Assembly (NCBI GenBank): GCA_015680685.1
Contig: MNCI01014278.1
Coordinates: forward strand, 14,613-45,340
Direction: 5' to 3'
Source: Gnetum montanum
Lineage: Eukaryota; Streptophyta; Gnetopsida; Gnetales; Gnetaceae
Length of the DNA: 30,728 nucleotides
Of the stretch, positions 21,741 through 29,762 are shown piece after piece. The translations under genes and the position numbers were made by a program. Position 1 is the first letter of the stretch, and the number at the start of each line of letters is the position of its first letter. A model generated the notes under the pieces. That model was given only the letters and a program-made list of their open reading frames with translations. It made no database searches and was not told where the DNA came from.

Positions 21741-21779
21741 TACATCTCCATAGTAGTTTTATATCTTCAAAGATTATTA

Positions 21780-22042
21780 TATTAACTTAACAAATACTTT
21801 CTTTAAATTGTTGTAGACATTTTTTGAACAAGTAAATAATAACCACCAAACAAAATTTAATAATATATTTTAAATAGAAAATATTAAAATCAAATAAATT
21901 TTACAAAATAAAGTGATCATAATTTTAAAAACTAGAAATATTATATTTTAATTGGTAATGTTTAAAATGAGAAAAAATAAAAGAATAAAAATTACTTTAA
22001 AAAGTTTTTTAAAAGGAGAAAATAAGAAAAACCAATAATCTA
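21780..22042 (-). repeat. Inverted-repeat arm C2
   Basis: The reverse complement matches arm C1 at 10014-10268, starting at TGTTAGATTATTGG on the - strand (about 22041) and reaching GTATTTGTTAAGTTAA near 21784. It interrupts the copia gag relic to its left and precedes repeat A copy 3. Confidence 0.7.
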
Positions 22043-22160
22043 ACAAGATTTCAAGCATAATTCCAATTCATAACCTATAGAAGATAACAAGTTCTCTTAT
22101 TCATCTGTGTCATCATTAGTAGAACCTAGAAAGTAACACTGAATAATATAGAATAAAATC

Positions 22161-22735
22161 AAGCTAAGTGGATTACATTATTTTTGCTAAGATAGATCAA
22201 GCCAAGTTAAGACATTGATCTTGATATTCATTAACCTTATAACATTTAACAAAGGATATGAACTTAACTTGTATTTCACTTAATTAAGTTGTGGAAAATA
22301 CAAGTTTGTAATTTTAAACCCTAATACATGAGTTAGCCCAAGTATGGATATGCCATCTACCTATACCAATTGTCACAAGTATCACTATGTTCTCATGAAG
22401 ATAAAAATGATAAAAGATAATTGAAAATGTAAAGTATTCTACTCTAGGATTTTTCAGCAAAAGAAAAATTATATTTCATTTATCTATGCTATCAATTTCC
22501 CTTATCATTAGTCTTTTGTGATATTTGAACATCAATGTAAATAAACCTTGTAGTATCTAGTTTCTTGAAAGAACATTATATTCAAGTAGTGTTTATTCAA
22601 CTAATTATCTTAAAATATTGAATATACTTACTAAAAATAAACATGTGTAGGAACATAAGCATACATTTTTTCATTTAACTAGGTATCCTAAAAACCTTTA
22701 ACTAGCACTCTATATTACCTTGCATAAGCAAAGAT
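22161..22735 (+). repeat. Dispersed repeat A, copy 3
   Basis: The start AAGCTAAGTGGATTACATTA, middle AATACATGAGTTAGCCCAAG and later GTGTTTATTCAACTAATTAT match copies 1 and 2. An internal piece of about 90 bases present in copies 1 and 2 (around TTATGTGC...CACTTACC) is missing here. All three copies are in the same orientation. Confidence 0.75.
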
Positions 22736-22794
22736 ACATGCATACAAAAAAAAAATACATATAGACACATAATTACATAGTCATAAATGCCAAT

Positions 22795-22925
22795 GTTGAA
22801 TAATGAGGTATTAGCCTAGTGGCATGGGTCATGGCCTAGTAACCCCAAGTCATAGGTTTAAGTCTACTAAGTAGCATTGATTTATAAACTTTTATAAATC
22901 TTGAATGATGTGTACCTATGTTTTT
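22795..22925 (+). repeat. tRNA-derived SINE-like fragment
   Basis: TAGCCTAGTGG at 22812-22822 fits the RNA polymerase III box A consensus. GGTTTAAGTCT at 22855-22865 fits box B with two changes from GGTTCGANTCC. The 43-base start-to-start spacing fits a tRNA-like promoter. I see no cloverleaf good enough for a working tRNA, and the tail and duplication are unclear, so a worn SINE head is the best reading. Confidence 0.45.
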
Positions 22926-23270
22926 GTTGATTCTCAAAAGACATATTTATAATTTGGTAAGAAAAAAGTTGTGAACACTTCTTTTAGTGATGTTGATGCA
23001 ATTAAGAAACCTAATTTTGTTCTTGTTGATGATGCATATGAGTCATTCATTTTTTATCTTTCATCATAATATTTATTCATTTAAAATTTGGGGTACTTCC
23101 TCATAATTAAAATTTTGTTTTATAGTTAAATGATGTCATGAAAAAACATGACATCCAAGTTATTCATACCAAATAGTGTTCTTGTTTTGTTCTTCTTGTT
23201 GAGTTAGATCATGCTTTAATGGTGCAGTGTGCCCTAGATATAAGAGCTTTTATACATAAGCATGTAATTG
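22926..23270. other. AT-rich stretch left of the copia LTR, no gene seen
   Basis: Frames are short and stop-filled; nothing recognisable. The five bases before the LTR (23266-23270, AATTG) do not match those after 29334 (TAGTT), so no target duplication is confirmed. Confidence 0.45.
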
Positions 23271-24315
23271 TGGATCATTGAACTTAGAGGTAGGTGGGTG
23301 GGGGGTGGGGGGTGGGGATGACTAAGTTCTCCAAATTGAACCTTTATGAAACACAACACACACATGAATTTACATGGTTCCCCAACTTGCGTACTCCACA
23401 CTCGAAGGGTAGATTGCAAGCACACCTATGGACTTTGTCACTCTCAAAATGTGGTTGAAGGATCCACTCCTTGCATAGTCGTCAAGCCTCATTCTAGGGT
23501 GTTGTATCATAGCAGCAAGAACTCAACCCCGCAAGGTTCCATTAGGCTTGGAAATGTGGTTTCAAGGCTTCCAAAACCTTTACAATCTTGAGCTCTATGC
23601 CAGAGTGTTATATCGCAACACCAATAACTCAATCCCACAAGATCCCTACAAGCTCAAGGAACTCAACCCCATAGGGCAATAAGAATAGGAATTACAAGGA
23701 ATAATTGCAACTTAATTTTTTGATCCTTTCACAGTTAGGTACATCACACTTTACAATCCCAAAATGATAAGACAATGAAGAGAAATAGAGAATTCAATCA
23801 TTACAAATGATTGTACAATGAATACAGCAAAGCTTGCACTTTCCCCAAGGCACATCAAGTCTTTTTATAGCTATCGTGTTGCTAAATTCTTCTCAAAACT
23901 CATGCAATGGCTAGCTAATGGTCACTAACAGTCATGGGAGATGCCTTTCTTGTGCCTAAGATGTCTCTCTGAATTTGCCTTCAAATCTAGAACAATGTCT
24001 TTGTTTCCTTAAAGATGTCTTTCTGAAGTCTCCATCCTGGAATACATCTTTTTCTCATTGGAAGAAGTCTTTCTATATTTGATCTACATTCTATAAAGAA
24101 ATCTTTAACTCATGAAACACATCTTTCGTTGAGGAAAGACATCTTGCTATTTCTGAAGATGTCTTCCTAAATTTTCTTTGAATTCATTCCAAATCTTTTA
24201 GGATATCTACTTCTTTCCAAAGAAATCTTTCTTCATCTTCCCAAGACATCTGCTACTTGCCAGAGATGTCTTTCTTCATCTTCCTTTTCATGATGAATCC
24301 TTCATTTCTTGTCCA
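23271..24315 (-). repeat. Left LTR (element 3' LTR) of the copia element
   Basis: It matches 28354-29334 along its length: TGAACTTAGA near the left edge, ACTCCACACTCGAAGGGTAG, TACATCACACTTTA, and AAAGACATCTTGCTATTTCT. It starts TGGAT and ends GTCCA. A TATA box on the - strand is at 23862-23869. The U3 part (about 23870-24315) is packed with AAGATGTC motifs. A G-rich tract lies at 23292-23317. Confidence 0.85.
23862..23869 (-). promoter_or_regulatory. TATA box of the copia left LTR
   Basis: TATAAAAA on the - strand, in context CTATAAAAAGACTTGATGTG. The right LTR has TATAAGAA at the same place (28938-28945). Confidence 0.65.
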
Positions 24316-24358
24316 TAGCCTTGATCTTCCAAGCTCTTATCTTTCAAGCACAAAAACT

Positions 24359-24380
24359 ACACACACACACACACACACAC
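24359..24380. repeat. (AC)11 microsatellite
   Basis: Eleven uninterrupted AC units, just inside the left LTR of the copia element. No counterpart is found next to the right LTR. Confidence 0.95.
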
Positions 24381-24734
24381 AAAAACTTGTCTTTAATTTT
24401 TCATAATGTTTTAACATATAAAAACCAAAAGGTTTGGAATTTTCCCCTTTTTGGTAATGTCCGAAAATTTTTTAAAAATGGGTTAGTCTTTTCCCAATAA
24501 TAATAACACATTTTACCTACTTCTCCCCATTTTTGGACATAACCAAAAAGGTGCAACAAACTCCCCTTAAATAGATGCATAGAGAAAAGAAAATTTTTTT
24601 GGTGCTTTGGTTTTGTAATTTTTGTTTGGTTTTTTTTATTTGGAATACAAAGAATGAAAATTCTCACATGATAGGACAAGGTCATATCCCCATATCCTTG
24701 CATAGAAATGCCAATCAATGTTCATTTATGGGTC
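24381..24734 (-). other. Copia 3' non-coding region with two polypurine-like tracts
   Basis: On the - strand, CCAAAAATGGGGAGAA (24521-24536) and CCAAAAAGGGGAAAA (24440-24454) resemble the AAAAGGGGGAGA tract that precedes plant copia 3' LTRs. Each follows a related word (GTTATGTCC and GGACATTA). A 105-codon frame on the - strand here (24401-24718) has no homology I recognise. The element's real polypurine tract cannot be chosen between these and the sequence next to 24315. Confidence 0.5.
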
Positions 24735-25242
24735 TTGTGAAGGCATCAACTAGTTGACTTTTGGTTCCAATAAATTCTAGTCTAACATGACCACACTGTG
24801 TATGCTCCCATATGAAATGATGATGAATCTAAAAATTTTTGGTAGGAGAATGTTGGATTGGATTCTTGGTCATGTTGATGGTGCTCTTGTTATCATAATA
24901 GATAGGAGTTGAGTCTACATTTACTCCCAGATCTTTCAGAGTCTCTTTCATCCAAAGTAATTACGCACAAAAACTACCAGTAGAGATGTATTTAGCTTCT
25001 ATAGTTGAAAGAGATGTAAAGGTTTGTTGCTTGGTTGTCCAAGAAACAAGACTTGTTCCCAAAAAGGAACAATTACCACTCATGCTAGAATGATCATTAG
25101 AATATCCTACCCATTTTTCATCACAATAACTAGTAAGATCAAGGGAGGGATCCTTTGGATACCAAAGGCCCTAGTTAGTAGTACCTTTTACGTAATGAAA
25201 AATTCATTTAATAGCCTGGTAGTAAGAATATTTTGGAGCTAA
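24735..25242 (-). pseudogene. Copia RNase H relic
   Basis: The - strand reads LWYPKDPSLDLTSYCDEKWVGY (as LWYPKDPSLDL and SYCDEKWVGY), SMSGNCSFLGTSLVSWTTKQ, TFTSLSTIEAKYISTGSFCA, LLWMKETLKDLGV, PIYYDNKSTINMTKNPIQHS and IHHHFI, the usual order of the copia RNase H with acidic residues in SYCD, IEAKY and YYDN. Stops interrupt it at about four places, several where Gln would fit. It continues from the RT relic to its right. Confidence 0.88.
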
Positions 25243-26100
25243 CTAATATCTAGCACACAATCCTACACTTAAAGCTATATCTGGTTGACTTGTACTTAAA
25301 TAAAGAACACTACCAATCATACCTCCATAAATCTTGGGATGAACTATCTTACCTTGGTCATCTTTAACAAGTTTAGAATTTGTAGCCATTAGAGTACCTT
25401 TAACTTTAACATCAACCAATCCATATTTTAGTAGAATATCTTTTACATACTTGGTTTGACACAATAAGGGTCCATTAGTAGTCTAATAGATCTGAGACCC
25501 AATAATTTTCTTGAGTTCTCTCATCATACTCCTTTCAAATTTGGACTGCATGAGATCAAAAAATTCTTGCAAAGGATTTCACATGTGGCACCAAAAATAA
25601 TATCATTAACATAGATTTGAACAATTAGAAGATTTTTTTCTTCTCTTTTAATAAAAAATGTAACATCAACCTTACCTATTTCAAATCCATTAGATATGAG
25701 AATTCTTTCATACTAAGCTCTTGGAGCTTGTTTAAGATCATAGAGAGCCCTCTTAAGTTTGTAGACATGATCAGTCTTGATGGAATTAACAAATCCTTCA
25801 GGTTATTCAATATAAACTTATTCTTGTATGGTTCCATTCAAGAATGCACTTTTGACATCCATTTGATAAGGCTTGATGTTTTTGATACTTTCATAAGCAA
25901 GAAGAAGTCTAATAAGTTCTAGCCTAGCAACAAGAGCAAAATTTTCATGAAAGTCTATTCCTTCTTATTGGTTGTATCCTTTGGCAACCAATCTAGCCTT
26001 GTTCTTTATGATGTTTTCATTTTCATCAATCTTGTTTCTAATGATCCATTTAGTCCCAATAATAGGTTTATCAGTAGGCCTAGGTGTTAATTCTCATATA
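25243..26100 (-). pseudogene. Copia reverse transcriptase relic with YVND box
   Basis: Read on the - strand: KARLVAKGYNQ, then GIDFHENFALVARLELIRLL, QMDVKSAFLNGTIQE, LKRALYDLKQAPRA, and the catalytic box as YVNDIIFGAT at 25602-25613, where Asp is expected for the Asn. The C-terminal thumb runs YVKDILLKYG to SQPDIALSVG (25243-25464). Stops at several Gln or Trp positions break the frame. The Asp-to-Asn change alone would abolish polymerase activity. Confidence 0.9.
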
Positions 26101-26438
26101 TCATTTCTAGGAAATTGACAAGTTCATCTTACCTAGTTGAAATCCACCCTTCATCTCTTTTAGCTTTCTTAAAATTTTTGGGTTCGAGTTGAGAAAGATA
26201 TGTGTAAAAAGCATAGATCTCTTGAATTTGGCTTTTAGTATGAACACCATCATGAACTTCTCCAATTACATCATTAATAGAGTGAGTTTTGCTAAGCCTG
26301 CGAATTTTTGGTAGAGTGGGAGATATTTTTTGATCATCATCATTTTCTTCCTCTTCATGTTCACTACTAGATTCTAAGTTCTTGTCATCTTATGCTAAAG
26401 TTGGGTTGGACAGTTTCTAAATGGTAATAGTTTCGTCA

Positions 26439-27378
26439 TCAAGTTGAGGACATGTCATAGTCATCTATTTTGACATTTATGGTTTCCTCTACTGTATTTG
26501 TTCTTTTGTTAAACACTTTGTATGCCCTACTAACTAGAGAATAACCTAAGAAAATTCCTTCATCAATTTTTGCATCAAACTTTGTCAAGGTATCTTTATC
26601 ATTTAGGATATAGCATTTTGAACTAAAAACATGAAAGTAAGCTACTGAAGGCTTTCTACTAGTCCATAATTCATAAGGGGTTTTGGAAGTGAATCTTCTT
26701 ACCACTACTCTATTGGACACATAATAGGTAGTGTTGATAGCTTTAGCCTAGAAGTGGTGAGGAAGACCCTAATCATTTAATATCATTCTCCCCATCATGT
26801 TCAAGATTTTTTTCTTTCTTTTAGCTACACCATTTTTTGAGGAGTTATTACAGTAGAGAATTAATGTATAATACCATTCATTTGAAAAATATATTTTAAT
26901 TTTGCATTTTTAAACTCACCTACATTGTCACTTCTAATAACCTTAATACCATATCCTTTTTCTTTCTGGATCTAATTGCTAATTCTCAAAAAATGATCAA
27001 ACACTTCATCAAAAATGCAACCCAAGTACAATGAGAATAATCATCAATAATAGTTAGAAAATATCTTTTATTTTCTAGGCTAAGAGTTTGAATTGGATCA
27101 ACTACATCTATATGAAGTAAGTCTAAGAGATGAGTAGTAGAAATACAATTTTTCTTACCAAATATTACACTTGTTTTTTTTTCCTTTTGATAGGCTTCAC
27201 ATGTATTTAGGTTGAAATATTTAAGCTTAGGGAGACCATGAACCATTTCTTTTATCACCAAGGTTTGGAGAATTTCCTTGTTTATGTGGCAGAATTTCCT
27301 ATGGAAAAGACATGTATCATCTACACAACTTACTAAACACTTGGATTTGAGAGTTTCCAAATATAGTAGTGTATACAT
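26439..27378 (-). pseudogene. Copia integrase relic
   Basis: Read on the - strand: a pre-integrase part with FHRKFCHINKEIL (zinc finger His pair), then NTCEAY where the second Cys is Tyr. The core has LLHIDVVDP (first Asp) and TIIDDYSHCTWVAFL, then IRSDNVGEF near 26915 (second Asp). The third catalytic residue, in GVAKRKK at 26820-26822, is Lys where Glu is expected. The C-terminal part KTPYELWTSRKPSVAYFHVF, then GIFLGYS, is open from 26720 to 26439. Stops and a frameshift lie between the two open parts. Confidence 0.9.
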
Positions 27379-27478
27379 TTCCTTTTCTAGATCCTTTAAT
27401 CACAATATTTCTATTAGATAAATATTGTATTCTAAAACTTTCTTTTGAAAAGGTAACATTAAAATTGGAGTCACAAAG

Positions 27479-27739
27479 TTAACTCACACTAAGTAAATTA
27501 TGTTTTAATCCATCAACAAAAAACACTTTTTTCATAGTGGGTAATCCCTTACCTTTTTCACCTATGGTACCAATACATGTTATGGGTTCTTCCATGTCAT
27601 CTCCAAATGTGACTATACCAAAATTTTGTTTGGTGGAGTGGGTGAAGTAGGATTTGTCACATGTCATGTGTCTTGAACACCCACTGTCAATATACCATGT
27701 GCTAGCATTATCATTGGAGAGGATAATTTGTGCCATCAA
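27479..27739 (-). pseudogene. Copia aspartic protease domain
   Basis: An open 86-codon stretch reads WYIDSGCSRHMT, the DSG catalytic motif of retropepsins in its usual copia context, and ends GLKHNLLSVS, the usual join to the pre-integrase region. It is in the same frame as the zinc knuckle upstream, broken only by a TAG between them. The domain itself looks unbroken, but it is part of a dead polyprotein. Confidence 0.88.
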
Positions 27740-27838
27740 ATTCTTTTCAACCTTTCCTTCTTTCCCTCTCCAACCCTACATGGTTTTCTTTCTAGGATAG
27801 TTTTGCAAAAACCAAGAGTGATGATGCATTCTAAGATA

Positions 27839-28353
27839 ACAATTAGCTTGAAAATGACCATATTTACCACAAAAGAAACATTTCATATTATTTGATGTAG
27901 ATTATTTTCCAAACTTAGATAAATGCTATTTTTGATTCTTGGGTTTCTCCAACAAGCTCTTGTTCAATTACTTAAACATTCATGTCAGTTTTTGAATTTA
28001 GCCCTAATGTCTGAGTTTTCCATTTTAAGGTAAGAGCATTCATCATTAAGGATTTTGATTTTTATTTCCTTGGCATTTAAAGCATCTATTATTTTAATGT
28101 ACAAATTTTTGAAAGAAAGAATGCTATGACAAAATGTTTCATATCTATCTTCAAAGGAAGTGCTATTTGATAATTACAAGAATTGTTAACTTTACAAGCA
28201 AAGTATTCTTTCTTTCTAAATGTAAGAAAGGAAATCATATACTTACTTTGATAAAAGAGGTGAAAAATGAATTGAATGCACTAGTTGATAATGTCCACTA
28301 GGTTCCATTTGATGCTAAGTGTCCCTTCCATGTTCACTTTTGGAGATAGTAAG
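27839..28353 (-). pseudogene. Copia gag C-terminus with CCHC zinc knuckle
   Basis: On the - strand, CFFCGKYGHFQANC at 27839-27880 is a standard CX2CX4HX4C nucleic-acid-binding knuckle. Upstream in the element (28000-28200) Lys/Glu/Asn-rich pieces such as SDIRAKFKN and NAKEIKIKILNDECSYLKME suggest the gag coiled part. The main gag domain is missing, by deletion between it and the LTR. 28205-28353 has no recognisable coding content. Confidence 0.8.
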
Positions 28354-29334
28354 ATGGATTGTTGAACTTAGAAGTGGAGGGGAGGGGTGAGGGGATGAAT
28401 AAGTTTTTCAAATCAAACCTTTATGAAACATGGCACATACATGAATTTATGTGGTTCCTCAACTTGGATACTCCACACTCGAAGGGTAGATCTCAAGCAC
28501 CCCTCTAGACTTTGTTGCTCTCAAAATGTGGTTGAAGGGTCCACTCCCTATATAATCATCAAGCCCCACTCCAAAGTGTTGTACTTCAACACTAATCACT
28601 CAACCCCAAAAGGTCTTGTTAGGCTTATAAATATGATGTTAGGTTTCCACAACCTTTACAATCTTGAAATCTACATTAGATTGTTGTACCGCAACACCAA
28701 CAACTCAATCCCATAGGATCTTGACAAACTCAAGGAACTCAACTTCGTAGGGCAACAAGAACAAGAATTACAAGGAAAAATTACAACTCAATTTGGTGAT
28801 CCTTGCATAGTTAGGTACATCACACTTTAATATCCCAAAATGATAAGACAATGAAGAGCAACAAAGAATTCAATGATTACAAATGATTGTACAATGAATA
28901 CAACAAGGCTTGCACTTTTCCCAAGACACATCAAGTCTTCTTATAGCTGTCATGTTGCTAAATCATTCTCGAACCTCATGTAATGGATAGCTAATGGTTA
29001 CTAATGATCATGGGAGATTATTTCTTGCACTTGAGACATTTCTTTGAATTTTCCTTCAAATCTAGAAAGACATCTTTGTTTCTTGAAAAACATCTTTCTA
29101 TAATGCATTCTGTAAATATGTCTTTGCCTCATGAAAGACATCTTTGGCTAAGGAAAGACATCTTGCTATTTCTAAAGACATCTTCCTAAATTTTCTCTGA
29201 GTTCACCCAAAATCTACTAGGACATCTGCTACTTCCTAGAGACATATTTCTTCATCTTCCCAAGATGTTTGCTAATTTCTAGAGAAATATTTCTTCATCT
29301 TCCTTTGAATGATGAATCCTTCATTTTTTGGCCA
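28354..29334 (-). repeat. Right LTR (element 5' LTR) of the copia element
   Basis: It pairs with the left LTR over its length, from TGGATTGTTGAACTTAGAAG to ...TTTTTTGGCCA. It has a TATA-like TATAAGAA on the - strand at 28938-28945, an AAGACATC motif cluster in U3 (29030-29290) and a G-rich tract at 28376-28394. It stops about nine bases before the LTR of the next element. Confidence 0.85.
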
Positions 29335-29343
29335 TAGTTATCA

Positions 29344-29697
29344 TGCTAAAATTCGGCTAAGGTTTTCCTGCTAAATTCGGCTACGATTTTCCTGCTAAAT
29401 TTCAGCTATGGTTATAAAAATACCAGATGATTATCATTAGTTATTTAAGGGTCCCTTCACCAATATAAAAGGGACCTCCCTCACCTCAATTCAGATCCAT
29501 CACATACATCCTCTTTCGATCCCACTCTTACATTCTCCTATTACATGAGAGAGAGGCTTCTTCTTGTTCTCTCCTTGTGATGAAGAAAGAAGTTTGTTAT
29601 TTCCATTTTTGATAATAAGATCATTCTATATTTTCATGTGGTTCCATTGCTCTTTATTTTTATCTCATTTCATATTTTGCTATTAGATATGCTAACA
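29344..29697 (+). repeat. 5' LTR of a younger Ty1/copia element
   Basis: The right end CTAACA at 29692-29697 is followed by a primer binding site. TATAAAAG at 29464-29471 is a good promoter core, followed by a leader rich in C/T and CTCTC. The left end is not certain; TGCTAAAATTCGG at 29344 is the best TG start but does not mirror the right end well. The first 72 bases are three tandem copies of a 24-25 base unit beginning TGCTAAA (29344, 29369, 29393). Confidence 0.7.
29464..29471 (+). promoter_or_regulatory. TATA box of the right-hand copia LTR
   Basis: TATAAAAG, about 230 bases before the LTR end, upstream of a pyrimidine-rich leader; the driver of gag-pol transcription if the element is active. 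Confidence 0.7.
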
Positions 29698-29698
29698 G

Positions 29699-29711
29699 TG
29701 GTATCGAAGCC
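29699..29711 (+). other. Primer binding site, initiator tRNA-Met type
   Basis: TGGTATCGAAGCC sits one base after the LTR end. It is close to TGGTATCAGAGCC, the complement of the plant initiator tRNA-Met 3' end used by most copia elements; the GA/AG order differs. Confidence 0.8.
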
Positions 29712-29762
29712 ACGTTCATAGTTTGTGGAAGTGTTGTAGAGCATGCATACAAATTTTACAAA

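Larger units (their letters stand above)
23271..29334 (-). mobile_element. Ty1/copia retrotransposon, - strand, inactivated
   Basis: Two LTRs of about 1 kb in direct orientation enclose a copia polyprotein read on the - strand in the order gag zinc knuckle, protease, integrase, RT, RNase H, which is the copia order. The N-terminal gag region is almost missing: only about 470 bases separate the zinc knuckle from the right LTR. No clear primer binding site is seen next to 28353. Point changes remove catalytic residues in RT and integrase. LTR copies differ at many positions, so the insertion is old. Confidence 0.9.

Noticed and set aside
17655-22735. Repeat A copies 2 and 3 as the two LTRs of one element
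   Set aside because: The DNA between them holds another element's LTR, primer site and gag, no primer site follows copy 2, and copy 1 lies outside.
22800-22870. A functional tRNA gene
   Set aside because: Only the box A and box B words fit; no acceptor or anticodon stem can be folded by eye.
24401-24718. A 105-codon - frame near the copia 3' end
   Set aside because: No recognisable domain; it lies after the RNase H stop and contains the polypurine-like tracts, so it is non-coding.
23266-29339. 5-bp target duplication around the - strand copia
   Set aside because: AATTG and TAGTT do not match; a TAATT/TAGTT pairing needs a shifted boundary and a mismatch.
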